From: Oscillospiraceae bacterium
GTDB lineage: Bacteria > Bacillota > Clostridia > Oscillospirales > Acutalibacteraceae
Direction: 5' to 3'
Assembly (NCBI GenBank): GCA_015066345.1
Contig: SVOQ01000001.1
Location: forward strand, 62,001-126,000
Length of the DNA stretch: 64,000 bases
In this document: positions 42,502 to 51,084 of the stretch, piece by piece
How the letters are laid out: every line of letters begins with the position of its first letter
Position numbering within the stretch: the stretch's first letter is position 1
The notes under the pieces: model-generated
What the model saw: only the letters and a program-made list of their open reading frames with translations
What the model was told of the DNA's origin: nothing
The model's database searches: none
Program-made: the position numbers and the translations under genes

Positions 42502-43311
42502 ATGGCAGATTTAAAAGATATAACATTGTTTTTACTTGATATGGACGGAACGGTTAATCTGGGTTATGACCCCATTGACGGTGCAAAGGAGTTCCTTGAA
42601 ACACTAAAAGCACAGGGTAAGAAACATATTTTTCTTACAAATAACTCATCAAAAAGTGCAAGTGATTATGTTAAAAAAATGAGTTCTTTGGGTTTCCCCT
42701 GTGAAAGTGAAAATGTTTTTACATCGGGTATGGCGGCAGGAATGTTCCTTGAAGAAAATAAAAAGGGAAGTAAAGTATTTGTCTGCGGTACCGAGTCCTT
42801 GAAAAAAGAACTCAGGAATTACGATGTTGATATAAGCGAAACAGGAGAAGACGCCGATACAGTACTTCTTGGTTACGATACGGAGCTTGACTATAAAAAA
42901 ATCCGTATTGTGTGCGATTTACTTGATGCGGGTGCCGACTATTACGCAACTAATATTGATATGGTTTGCCCCATAGAGGGTGGAAGATACCTTCCTGACT
43001 GCGGTAGCTTTGCAGATATGTTTGAACAGGCGGTAAAAAGAAGACCCCGTTTCTTAGGTAAACCCGACAGAACAATGATAGATATCATTGCTAAAACTGA
43101 GGGTGTACCTTATGAGAATATAGCAATGGTGGGTGACAGAATTTATACCGATGTTAAAACAGGTATAAATGCAGGTGTTACTTCAATTCTTGTTCTTTCA
43201 GGTGAAACCACTATGGAAGATTACAAAAAGTCCGACGTTAAGCCCGATTACATTCTTGATTCAGTAAAGGATATTTATAAAGCCATAAAAGGAGGAAATT
43301 ATGAAGAATAA
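42502..43311 (+). CDS. HAD-IIA sugar phosphatase (NagD-like)
   Basis: A 269-residue HAD hydrolase of subfamily IIA. Motif I is LLDMDGTVNLG with the nucleophile aspartate, motif II is IFLTNNSSKS, the C2 cap contains LGYDTELDYKKI, and motif IV is MVGDRIYTDVKTG. Such enzymes dephosphorylate sugar or glycerol phosphates. It overlaps the dockerin gene by 11 bases. Its position between malQ and glpK suggests a role in glycan or glycerol metabolism. Confidence 0.88.
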   Translation: MADLKDITLFLLDMDGTVNLGYDPIDGAKEFLETLKAQGKKHIFLTNNSSKSASDYVKKMSSLGFPCESENVFTSGMAAGMFLEENKKGSKVFVCGTESLKKELRNYDVDISETGEDADTVLLGYDTELDYKKIRIVCDLLDAGADYYATNIDMVCPIEGGRYLPDCGSFADMFEQAVKRRPRFLGKPDRTMIDIIAKTEGVPYENIAMVGDRIYTDVKTGINAGVTSILVLSGETTMEDYKKSDVKPDYILDSVKDIYKAIKGGNYEE

Positions 43312-44329
43312 AATTATCTCCATTATTACCGTAACGGTAATGTTAATTACATTGATGTCTGCTTCAATGTCCGCTTCGGCTATGGTTGATACCACTATAA
43401 CTTACGGTGATATTGACGGCAATGATATTGTTGATACAGTTGATGCAAGAGCCGTGCTACTTGCGGCGTCAGGTATAAAAGAAATTACCGACCCGGAAGC
43501 CTTTGAACGTGCCGACGTAAATAATGACGGTTATATTACTCTTTTTGATGCCCGTCAGGTTCTTCGTGGTGTATCGGGACTTGTATCATTACAACCCACG
43601 GGTGCTTTCTATGGATTCGAAGGTTGTACCGACGGAATTATAATTGATTCTCCCGAATCAGCTATGGCGGTATTTAATGTTTGTCTTAACAGAGTAAAAA
43701 CTGATTTTCCCGGCTTTACCCGTAGCGAATCTTCCAATATCAGTAACTTTACTATTAAAGAAGTAAGTCTCGTAGGTATAAATTTCGGCAACTCCGCCGA
43801 AAGTGTCGCTCAGATGATAAGGGATATGATTGTGTCCGAGTCCGAGCCTGAGGAAGCACAGATTATAGTTAAAGGTGATAATTCTTACAACGCAATGTCC
43901 GTTGAAAGTGAGGATTACGTTTCAAAGCTTACCGCGGATGATGTTTGCGGTATAAAAGTTTCAAGTGATGTGGAAGGGTATTTTACAATACAGGTAGCTC
44001 TTCCCGATGCTGAAATTGATAACCTTAGTCAGACCGCTTATTCTAAGGTGTTTAATACGGACCTTATTCAAGAGGATACGGATAATGTTCTTATAAATGT
44101 TTTTGATAGCAATACCCCCGAGGATGCCAAAACCAAGAACATTAAAAATGCGGTACTTACCCTTGTTTTTGATACGGCGGGTAATGTTGTTTCATACACA
44201 ACCACATATGAAACGGATTTATTCCTTGCCGAGTCAACCTTTGGCGTAAGCTCAATTCTTTCCGCAGAGCTTACGGGTCTCAGATATACTACAAAGGTTA
44301 CGGTAACTTACGACGATTTCCAGTGGTAA
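43301..44329 (+). CDS. Secreted protein with an N-terminal dockerin-type I domain
   Basis: A 342-residue exported protein. Residues 1-28 form a signal peptide (K-rich start, hydrophobic core, ASA at the end). Residues about 33-93 hold two calcium-binding dockerin-like repeats: DIDGNDIVDTVDARAVLLAA and ADVNNDGYITLFDARQVLRG. The other ~250 residues are not recognised and contain no enzyme motif. A dockerin at the N-terminus is less usual than at the C-terminus. It is encoded within a metabolic operon, overlapping the HAD gene; GGAGG at 43291-43295 serves it. Confidence 0.75.
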   Translation: MKNKIISIITVTVMLITLMSASMSASAMVDTTITYGDIDGNDIVDTVDARAVLLAASGIKEITDPEAFERADVNNDGYITLFDARQVLRGVSGLVSLQPTGAFYGFEGCTDGIIIDSPESAMAVFNVCLNRVKTDFPGFTRSESSNISNFTIKEVSLVGINFGNSAESVAQMIRDMIVSESEPEEAQIIVKGDNSYNAMSVESEDYVSKLTADDVCGIKVSSDVEGYFTIQVALPDAEIDNLSQTAYSKVFNTDLIQEDTDNVLINVFDSNTPEDAKTKNIKNAVLTLVFDTAGNVVSYTTTYETDLFLAESTFGVSSILSAELTGLRYTTKVTVTYDDFQW

Positions 44330-44344
44330 AAGGAGTGTCAGGTT

Positions 44345-45850
44345 ATGAAAAAATATATTCTTGCTCTCGATCAGGGTACTACATCATCAAGAACTATTGT
44401 CTTTAATAAAAAGGGTGAAATTGTTGCCAAAGGACAGTATGAATTTGAACAGATATATCCTGATTCAGGTTGGGTTGAGCATAACCCTTATGAAATTCTT
44501 GATTCCCAGTTGCGTTCTGTTTCCTCGGCACTTTTTAATGGAGGAATAGACCCTAAGGAAATTGCCGCAATAGGCATTACAAACCAACGCGAAACAACAA
44601 TTCTTTGGGATAAGGAAACGGGTAAACCCGTTTATAATGCCATTGTGTGGCAGTGCCGCAGAACTGCACCTATTTGCGAGGAGTTAAAAGCAAAGGGTCT
44701 TGAGGAATACGTTAAAGAGCGTACAGGTCTTTTAATAGATGCTTATTTCAGTGCTACAAAAATCAAGTGGATTCTTGATAATGTTCCCGAGGCAAGAACT
44801 CTTGCATCAGAAAACAGACTTCTCTTTGGTACTGTTGAAACCTGGCTTATATGGAACCTTACTAATAAGCAGGTTCATATTACTGATTACAGTAACGCCG
44901 CCCGTACAATGCTTTTTGACATTGAAAAACTTTGTTGGGATGAAAAACTTTGTAGTGAGTTGGGTATTCCTATGAATATTCTTCCTGAAGTGGGTGAATG
45001 TAGCTCGGTTTATGGCTATGTTTCCGAGGATGTACCTGGACTTAAATCTCTTGCGGGAATTCCTATTTCAGGTGCTATCGGTGACCAACAGGCGGCTCTT
45101 TTCGGTCAGGCTTGTTTTAACGCAGGTCAGGCTAAAAATACATACGGTACGGGTTGTTTCCTTCTTATGAATACAGGCGACAAGCGTATTCATTCTAAAA
45201 ATAATCTTATTGAGGGTATTGCTTGGGGTATCAACGGCAAAGTCACATATGACCTTGAGGGTAGTGCTTTCAATGCGGGTTCAGTTATTAAGTGGCTCCG
45301 TGATGAATTAAGACTTATTGCCGAACCCAGTGAATGTGATTTCCTTGCGGAAAGCGTAAAGGATACAAACGGTATTTATCTTGTACCTGCATTTACAGGT
45401 CTTGGTGCACCATATTGGGATATGTACGCAAGAGGTTGTATCGTTGGTCTTACCCGCGGTGTTAACCGTGCCCATTTTGCAAGAGCAGTTCTTGAAAGTA
45501 TCGCTTATCAGGTTACTGACCTTGTAGATGCTATGTCCAAGGATAGCAATATTATTATGAGCGAATTGCGTGTTGACGGTGGTGCATCCGTGAGTAACAT
45601 TATGATGCAGATTCAGGCTAACCTTACCTCATCAAAGGTTAATCGTCCGAAGTTGGTTGAAACTACCGCTCTCGGTGCCGCATATATGGCGGGTCTTGCG
45701 GTAGGCTTCTGGAAGGATTTTGATGAAATCGAGTATGTTCGCGAAGTGGACAGAATCTTTGTTCCTACTATGGATAATGCCACCCGCGAAAATGCCCTTA
45801 AGGGATGGCACAAGGCTGTGGAATGCTCTAAGGGTTGGGAGTCGAAATAA
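44345..45850 (+). CDS. glpK: Glycerol kinase
   Basis: Phosphorylates glycerol to glycerol 3-phosphate. This 501-residue FGGY kinase shows [41 protein letters not shown], and the FGGY signature region [22 protein letters not shown], then [16 protein letters not shown] precedes the ATG. It is followed after one base by rmuC. Confidence 0.96.
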   Translation: MKKYILALDQGTTSSRTIVFNKKGEIVAKGQYEFEQIYPDSGWVEHNPYEILDSQLRSVSSALFNGGIDPKEIAAIGITNQRETTILWDKETGKPVYNAIVWQCRRTAPICEELKAKGLEEYVKERTGLLIDAYFSATKIKWILDNVPEARTLASENRLLFGTVETWLIWNLTNKQVHITDYSNAARTMLFDIEKLCWDEKLCSELGIPMNILPEVGECSSVYGYVSEDVPGLKSLAGIPISGAIGDQQAALFGQACFNAGQAKNTYGTGCFLLMNTGDKRIHSKNNLIEGIAWGINGKVTYDLEGSAFNAGSVIKWLRDELRLIAEPSECDFLAESVKDTNGIYLVPAFTGLGAPYWDMYARGCIVGLTRGVNRAHFARAVLESIAYQVTDLVDAMSKDSNIIMSELRVDGGASVSNIMMQIQANLTSSKVNRPKLVETTALGAAYMAGLAVGFWKDFDEIEYVREVDRIFVPTMDNATRENALKGWHKAVECSKGWESK

Positions 45851-45851
45851 T

Positions 45852-47117
45852 ATGACAGAAATACTGATTATACTGTTTGGTGCACTTACTGTTGCCCTTA
45901 CAATTGTGTGTATCGTTCTTGTTATGTCCTTGAAGAAGAATAAGAATGATGCAGCCATTTACGAAGAATTCCGACGCAACCGTGAGGAAATGGCTCGTTC
46001 TTCTAAAGAGAGCCGTGATGATACTACGGCGGCTCTCGGGAAAATCGAAAATAAATTAAACGATATGCTCAAAGAAAATTATCAGAGCAGAATCGATCTT
46101 ACGGAAAAAATCGGTGCATCGCTTAAGTCCATTCAGGAACAGAATGCACAGAGTTCTGAAAAACAGGCGAGGGTAGTAAACGAGTCCATTGCACGAATGC
46201 AGGAAAGTAACGAGAAGAAACTTGAGGAAATGCGTGTGACCGTTGATGAAAAACTTACATCAACCCTTACAACACGACTCAATTCGTCTTTCAAAACTGT
46301 TTCCGAGCAATTGGAAAACGTCTATAAATCCTTGGGTGAAATGAAAGAACTTTCTCAGGGGGTTACGACTAACGTTACTTCTCTTAACAGAGTCCTTACA
46401 AATGTTAAGGCACGAGGTACTTGGGCTGAGGTTCAGCTTGAAGCAATACTGGACCAGACAATACCCGGACTTTATGTGAAAAACTATTCTCCTAAAAACA
46501 ATGCGGAGAGAGTTGAGTTTGCAATTCGTTTTCCCAATAGCGATAAAAACGGCGAAGATGTTTATCTTCCTATTGACTCCAAGTTTCCTCTTGAGGACTA
46601 CGTCAGAGTGTGCGATGCGGCGGATAATGCAGACCCCGAGGCGTTGAGGATTGCACGAAAGGCTCTCGAGGACAGAGTACTTGCCGAGGCGAAGGATATT
46701 AAAAAATATATCTGCGTACCTCAGACTACACCTTTTGCGGTGCTCTACCTTGCAACTGAAGGTCTTTATGCAGAGATTGCTTCATCCAAAACAGGTATTG
46801 CAGAAAAATTACAAGCTCAGAATGTTATGATAGCAGGACCGTCCACGATTACCGCACTTCTCAATTCCTTTGCAATGGGCTTTAAGGCTATGGCAATAAA
46901 TGAGAAGGCCGACGAGGTAAGAAAACTTCTTTCTGTTGCAAAATCACAGTATGAAACCTTCGGTGTAACACTTGAAAAAGCAAGAAAGAAAATTGACGAA
47001 GCCGGTAAATCTCTTGACGAGGCACAGAAACGAAATGAAATTATAAACAAAAAACTAAAAGGTGTTGAGGAAATCGAATCCTCCTCTGCAGAACAGTTTT
47101 TTGAAATAGAGGAATAA
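45852..47117 (+). CDS. rmuC: RmuC-family DNA recombination protein
   Basis: A 421-residue protein with a single N-terminal membrane helix (about 5-27), a long coiled coil (about 30-175), and the C-terminal RmuC nuclease-fold domain: GTWAEVQLEAILDQ, VEFAIRFPN, YLPIDSKFPLEDY, KKYICVPQTTPFAVLYL. RmuC limits inversion at short repeats. ATG at 45852 lies two bases after the glpK stop; longer in-frame starts run inside glpK. Confidence 0.92.
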   Translation: MTEILIILFGALTVALTIVCIVLVMSLKKNKNDAAIYEEFRRNREEMARSSKESRDDTTAALGKIENKLNDMLKENYQSRIDLTEKIGASLKSIQEQNAQSSEKQARVVNESIARMQESNEKKLEEMRVTVDEKLTSTLTTRLNSSFKTVSEQLENVYKSLGEMKELSQGVTTNVTSLNRVLTNVKARGTWAEVQLEAILDQTIPGLYVKNYSPKNNAERVEFAIRFPNSDKNGEDVYLPIDSKFPLEDYVRVCDAADNADPEALRIARKALEDRVLAEAKDIKKYICVPQTTPFAVLYLATEGLYAEIASSKTGIAEKLQAQNVMIAGPSTITALLNSFAMGFKAMAINEKADEVRKLLSVAKSQYETFGVTLEKARKKIDEAGKSLDEAQKRNEIINKKLKGVEEIESSSAEQFFEIEE

Positions 47118-47157
47118 AATTACGGTGTATCCGAAAACTCGGATACACCGTAATTTT
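47116..47157 (+). terminator. rmuC terminator
   Basis: A 19-bp perfect stem (47116-47134 with 47139-47157) with an AAAC loop, beginning at the rmuC stop. Confidence 0.85.
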
Positions 47158-47180
47158 GTAAGGAATTATAGCACAAAAAG

Positions 47181-47206
47181 AACCCCACGGTTTATACCGT
47201 GGGGTT
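47181..47206 (-). terminator. Terminator of the secreted-protein operon
   Basis: An 11-bp stem (47181-47191 with 47196-47206), loop TTAT. Read on the minus strand it is followed by CTTTTTG, 34 bases past the stop of the 47241 gene. Confidence 0.85.
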
Positions 47207-47240
47207 TCGTTAACACGAATATTTGTAGTGTAATGTTTTA

Positions 47241-48449
47241 TTAACCAATTGAACCGTTAATGATTCTGAGAAGTGCATTGATGTAATCAAGGATTACACG
47301 AATGAAGTGGTAGTTAGCAAGGTCTGTGTTATAGTCTGCAGTGTTGAATGTGTCTCTTGTAAGGACTGCACCACAGTCTGCACAGATTGAAGATTCGGTA
47401 CCATTGTTAAGGAAGGACTGGTCATTGTTGTATGTCCAGCAAACTTCATTGCCTTCTTCGTCCATTACGGGGTTGCCGTTTTCGTCAAGTACGGGTGAGG
47501 GAGTGTGGGGCTGAGCATCATGAGCTTCACCGCAACCGTCGCAAACAATTGCGTGGTAACCGGGTTTGCCTTCTGTGTATTTGTCAGTTGTAATGCTTGA
47601 GTAACCATTTGACCAAGCGTGTTCAACCTTAACGGGAAGCTTAGCAAGCTCTACACCGTCGAAGTATGCAACAACTTCAGATACGTTAACGTTGAGCTTT
47701 TCATCCTTTGAAGGGTTAGCTGTAAACATATTTGAAGTTTCGGGACCGTATTTTACAAGGCCTGAATAACCTTCTTCATAAGTGTAAACTCTGTGGAGAG
47801 CACCAGTTGAATCGGGAACTTCAACGTAGCTTGTAGCAACCTTTGTTTTTACTGCAACCTCAGTATCTTCAAAGTCGAATTTTTCAGTATCTTTATAATC
47901 CTGCTTGGTGGGTCTTTGGAGAATTTCCATTTCATCAAGTGCAGGGAACTGCCAAACGTTACCGTCGAAAGCAACGTCGATGGGAAGTGAAACGTTTGCT
48001 AACGCATCGTCAACAGGACCGAGACCGACGGAAAGGGGAGCCATAAAGCCCATAACGTTAACTGAGTAGTCAAGTGTACCGAAAACCTTATCGCTTTCGA
48101 AGTTAACGGTGAAAGTAACCTCAAGGACTGTACCTGCATATTCCTCTGCTTGGAATGCATCGAAGAAAGCATCTTCGTCAGTCATATAGTCGATGCCGTT
48201 GGCAACGATGGAGTCAACCTGGTATGTGTAATCCTTTGATTCGCCGTCAAGAGCAGCGATTTTTGAAGAGTCGATAGTAAGATTAAGGTTGAAGAGCTCT
48301 TTCTGTGCAGTTGTTTTACTGCTGAGATTGTATACACCGGTAACGGTGTAGGAAAGAGCAGGTGTGGGCTCAGCAGCCACAACGGAAATCAAACCGATGC
48401 TTGAGAAAAGCATTACGGCAACAAGTAAAACTGAAAGTAATTTTTTCAT
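47241..48449 (-). CDS. Secreted protein with CxxCG motifs, unknown function
   Basis: A 402-residue exported protein. Residues 1-26 are a signal peptide (LLSVLLVAVMLFSSIGLISVV, AEP cleavage region). The middle is beta-rich. The C-terminal part has CDGCGEAHDAQPH and, later, CADCG, a possible zinc-binding pair, and the extreme C-terminus is a hydrophobic helix (HFIRVILDYINALLRIING). The same arrangement appears in its downstream partner in sequence order (upstream in the operon, 48465-49118), so the two form a family. I do not recognise it further. Confidence 0.7.
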   Translation of the reverse strand: MKKLLSVLLVAVMLFSSIGLISVVAAEPTPALSYTVTGVYNLSSKTTAQKELFNLNLTIDSSKIAALDGESKDYTYQVDSIVANGIDYMTDEDAFFDAFQAEEYAGTVLEVTFTVNFESDKVFGTLDYSVNVMGFMAPLSVGLGPVDDALANVSLPIDVAFDGNVWQFPALDEMEILQRPTKQDYKDTEKFDFEDTEVAVKTKVATSYVEVPDSTGALHRVYTYEEGYSGLVKYGPETSNMFTANPSKDEKLNVNVSEVVAYFDGVELAKLPVKVEHAWSNGYSSITTDKYTEGKPGYHAIVCDGCGEAHDAQPHTPSPVLDENGNPVMDEEGNEVCWTYNNDQSFLNNGTESSICADCGAVLTRDTFNTADYNTDLANYHFIRVILDYINALLRIINGSIG

Positions 48450-48464
48450 CTTAATAACCTCCGA

Positions 48465-49118
48465 TTAGCGAATGCCCGCAAGAGCCTGGATTAGTGAAAC
48501 AACTATCATATAGAAATAACCGATAATTTCAGATTCAAAATCGGTCATTTCGCCACCAAAGATGAACTGGAAACCTTCTGAGCCGGGGATGTTACGAGTA
48601 ACTTCGCCGTGACAGTCAAGACATTTACCGGTTTCCGTCTGCTGGATAAATAACCCGCCGTCATCATTGGGGATGTATTCGGGAATATTGTGTTCGCTGT
48701 AGTTGTGAACTTTACCACAACCGAGGCAGTACTGACCGTGACCAGCTTCGCTGAGGAATGTAACTTCACCAAGTACGTGGGAAACTTCTATTGTAACTGT
48801 ACCTGCATACTGGTTTTTGTAATAAACCTCGATAGTGTTAGTGGGAACGTCTTCGCCGTCTGCGTTAGTGCCTACTGTGAGGTATTCGTCAAGACCGGGT
48901 ACAAATGCAAAATCTGCATCAATGGGTGTGTAGGGGATTTCTTCACCGTCAAATGAAACAACGAGACCCTGAGGGTTGAATTTTTCACAATCGGTGTATA
49001 CTGTTTTGATGGGCTGTGCGATGATTTCAGGAGCAGAAGCTGCTGATGAAACTACTGCAAAAGGAATTGCAAGTATAACTACTGCAAGCAAAACAGCAAT
49101 TGCTTTTTTTGTTCTCAT
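48465..49118 (-). CDS. Secreted protein with CxxCG motifs, partner of the 47241-48449 gene
   Basis: A 217-residue exported protein. Signal peptide: AIAVLLAVVILAIPFAVVSSA ending in A-S-A. A beta-rich domain follows, then GHGQYCLGCGKVHNYSEHN and CLDCHGEV, a probable metal-binding pair, then a C-terminal hydrophobic helix (GYFYMIVVSLIQALAG). ATG at 49118 follows GGAGGAATT. First of a two-gene operon, with 15 bases to the second. Probably surface-attached; function unknown. Confidence 0.7.
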   Translation of the reverse strand: MRTKKAIAVLLAVVILAIPFAVVSSAASAPEIIAQPIKTVYTDCEKFNPQGLVVSFDGEEIPYTPIDADFAFVPGLDEYLTVGTNADGEDVPTNTIEVYYKNQYAGTVTIEVSHVLGEVTFLSEAGHGQYCLGCGKVHNYSEHNIPEYIPNDDGGLFIQQTETGKCLDCHGEVTRNIPGSEGFQFIFGGEMTDFESEIIGYFYMIVVSLIQALAGIR

Positions 49119-49160
49119 AGTAAATTCCTCCAAATATTAATTTACACTACTAGTGCTTGT

Positions 49161-49189
49161 ATTATATCACAGATATTTCAAAATGTAAA
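49161..49189 (-). promoter_or_regulatory. Promoter of the secreted-protein operon
   Basis: Read on the minus strand: TTTACA (49189-49184), 17 bases, TATAAT (49166-49161). It lies about 45 bases before the ATG at 49118. Confidence 0.7.
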
Positions 49190-49281
49190 TACACAAAATA
49201 CAGACAGTTTATTATATATATTGTATAAATATTGTGTTTCGCTTGGAATTTGACAGTTTTTTGTAAAATTCATAAAGATGG

Positions 49282-49310
49282 TTGACTTGTTAATTTTCGG
49301 AATATATAAT
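49282..49310 (+). promoter_or_regulatory. nrdG promoter
   Basis: TTGACT at 49282-49287, 17 bases, TATAAT at 49305-49310. The start of transcription near 49317 leaves only about 10 bases of leader, which argues against the ATG at 49315 as the nrdG start. Confidence 0.7.
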
Positions 49311-49326
49311 TTTTATGGTGATAAAA

Positions 49327-50016
49327 ATGATGATAAAAGGTTTCCAAAAACTTACGGTGCTTGATTTTCCGGGTAGGACTGCGTGTACGGTGTTTACCGG
49401 CGGATGTAATTTCAGGTGTCCTTTCTGTCACAATGCGTTACTCGTGACGGAACTTGATGATGTGTTTTTTTCGGAAGAAGAAATATTTGAGCATCTTGAA
49501 AGACGTAAAAAAGTTCTTGACGGTGTTGCCGTAACAGGTGGAGAGCCATTGTTACAAAAGGATATTGAAAGATTTTTATATGAAATAAAAGAAAAAGGCT
49601 TTGCCGTAAAGCTTGATACCAACGGTAGTTTCCCTGAAAAACTTGAAGGAATACTTCAGTTGGGTCTTGCGGATTACGTGGCAATGGATATTAAAAACAG
49701 TCCTGAAAAATACGGTGTTACCGTAGGCGTTAAAGACTTTGATATAACGCCGATTAACGAAAGCATAAAACTTCTTAAAAACAGTGGCGTTGATTATGAG
49801 TTCAGAACAACCGTAACTGCTGATTTTCATACCTTTGAGGATGTTGAAAAAATAGCTCAATGGATACAGGGTACGCCCCGATATTTTCTTCAGAATTTTG
49901 AGGATTCGGGCAATCTTATTGACGGAAATTGCCGGGGAGTATCAAGAAATGATATGCGTGAAATGTTGAAAATCGCTCAGAAATATATTCCTCAGACGGA
50001 ATTAAGAGGTATGTAA
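49327..50016 (+). CDS. nrdG: Anaerobic ribonucleotide reductase activating protein (NrdG2-type)
   Basis: Radical SAM activase that generates the glycyl radical on NrdD. The cluster motif is GGCNFRCPFCHNALL (C-x3-C-x2-C), followed by VAVTGGEPLLQKDI and VKLDTNGS. About 229 residues, as in the type associated with thioredoxin/glutaredoxin-dependent NrdD. ATG at 49327 follows GGTGAT; an ATG at 49330 is also possible. It is followed one base later by the sirtuin gene. Confidence 0.9.
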   Translation: MMIKGFQKLTVLDFPGRTACTVFTGGCNFRCPFCHNALLVTELDDVFFSEEEIFEHLERRKKVLDGVAVTGGEPLLQKDIERFLYEIKEKGFAVKLDTNGSFPEKLEGILQLGLADYVAMDIKNSPEKYGVTVGVKDFDITPINESIKLLKNSGVDYEFRTTVTADFHTFEDVEKIAQWIQGTPRYFLQNFEDSGNLIDGNCRGVSRNDMREMLKIAQKYIPQTELRGM

Positions 50017-50017
50017 T

Positions 50018-50743
50018 ATGAGTGTTGAAAAACTGAGGAAGGCAATAGAAAAAGCCTCCCGAATCTGCGTGTTTACGGGTGCGGGTATAAGTTGCCCATC
50101 GGGTATTCCTGACTTTCGTTCTGCCGAGGGACTTTACAGTGAAACGGATAAAAGCGGGTATTCCCCCGAAGAAATAATATCCCATAGCTTTTTTATAAAA
50201 CATACTGATTTATTTTATGATTTTTATAAATCAAAAATGATGTATCCCGAGGCTATGCCCAATAAAGCTCATTTGTATTTTGCTCAGTTGAAAAAACAGG
50301 GTAAAATAGTCAGTGTAGTAACACAGAATATAGACGGACTTCATTCGGAAGCGGGAAGTACCGAGGTATATGAACTTCACGGTAGTGTACATAGGAATTT
50401 CTGTCAGAATTGCGGTGAGTTTTTCGATGGTGACTATGTATATAAAAGTATAGGTATACCTAAGTGTGAAAAATGCGGTGGCACAATAAAACCCGACGTA
50501 GTCCTTTACGAAGAAGGCCTTGATGATGATACTGTTATAGGTGCAATAAAAGCTATAAAAAATGCGGATTTACTTATAATAATCGGTACTTCTCTGGCGG
50601 TTTATCCTGCCGCATCCTTCATAGGATATTTCAGGGGTGAAACCATTGCACTCATAAATAAATCACCAACTCCATTTGACAGAAAAGCGGATATAGTCAT
50701 ATATGATGATATAGTAAATGTTACGGAACATCTTGTTGAATAA
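50018..50743 (+). CDS. NAD-dependent protein deacylase (sirtuin)
   Basis: A 241-residue Sir2-family enzyme. NAD-binding motifs are VFTGAGISCPSGIPDFRS, VVTQNIDGLHSEAGS with the catalytic region, and YELHGSVHR with the catalytic histidine. The structural zinc site is CQNCGEFF and CEKCGGTIKPDVV. IIIGTSLAVYPAA and ALINKSPTPFD close the fold. It removes acyl groups from lysines. It is sandwiched between nrdG and nrdD, with one base to nrdG. Confidence 0.94.
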   Translation: MSVEKLRKAIEKASRICVFTGAGISCPSGIPDFRSAEGLYSETDKSGYSPEEIISHSFFIKHTDLFYDFYKSKMMYPEAMPNKAHLYFAQLKKQGKIVSVVTQNIDGLHSEAGSTEVYELHGSVHRNFCQNCGEFFDGDYVYKSIGIPKCEKCGGTIKPDVVLYEEGLDDDTVIGAIKAIKNADLLIIIGTSLAVYPAASFIGYFRGETIALINKSPTPFDRKADIVIYDDIVNVTEHLVE

Positions 50744-50762
50744 ACAGGATGTTCTTTTTTGT

Positions 50763-50780
50763 ACCACAACATATAGTGGT
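50763..50780 (+). promoter_or_regulatory. NrdR-like box 1
   Basis: ACCACAACATATAGTGGT, a 5-8-5 dyad that resembles the NrdR consensus ACACWATATATWGTGT. It begins 20 bases after the sirtuin stop. Confidence 0.6.
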
Positions 50781-50784
50781 GCAA

Positions 50785-50802
50785 AACACAATATATAGTG
50801 GT
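50785..50802 (+). promoter_or_regulatory. NrdR-like box 2
   Basis: AACACAATATATAGTGGT, very close to the NrdR consensus. It starts 22 bases after box 1, about two helical turns. Confidence 0.7.
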
Positions 50803-50890
50803 GGGAAAACACTAAAATACAACCAAAAAAGAAAAAGTATACAAAAGATAGGGGCGTATTATATGCAAGTTTACTATATTTTTACCAAAA

Positions 50891-50910
50891 GCAAACAATA
50901 TCTTGTGTTT
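50891..50910 (+). promoter_or_regulatory. NrdR-like box 3
   Basis: GCAAACAATATCTTGTGTTT, a partial dyad matching box 4 at 16 of 20 positions or better on its right half. It is upstream of the promoter. Confidence 0.6.
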
Positions 50911-50932
50911 TGATAAAAATATTTTTTTAGAA

Positions 50933-50952
50933 AAACACAATATCTTGTGTTT
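50933..50952 (+). promoter_or_regulatory. NrdR-like box 4
   Basis: AAACACAATATCTTGTGTTT, an almost perfect dyad matching the NrdR consensus, ending six bases before the -35 element. It lies 42 bases after box 3, about four helical turns. Confidence 0.75.
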
Positions 50953-50957
50953 TAGGC

Positions 50958-50986
50958 TTGACAAAGGAGTATATATCTGTTATTAT
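50958..50986 (+). promoter_or_regulatory. nrdD promoter
   Basis: TTGACA at 50958-50963, 17 bases, TATTAT at 50981-50986, directly downstream of NrdR-like box 4. The leader transcript to the nrdD ATG is about 90 bases. Confidence 0.8.
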
Positions 50987-51084
50987 CAGTACGCTCACCT
51001 TTTCGGGTGGAGTCTGTCTGCCCCAAAGGGTATACATAGGTTAAGCAAAACTATAAATATATTAAAATGAAAGAAGGAGAAGTT

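Larger units (their letters stand above)
50744..51084 (+). other. nrdD regulatory region
   Basis: 340 bases between the sirtuin stop and nrdD start. It contains four NrdR-like boxes, a promoter (50958-50986), then a leader with a small GC-rich hairpin at about 50993-51012. GAAGGAGAAG precedes the ATG at 51085. No ORF or tRNA was seen in it. Confidence 0.6.
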
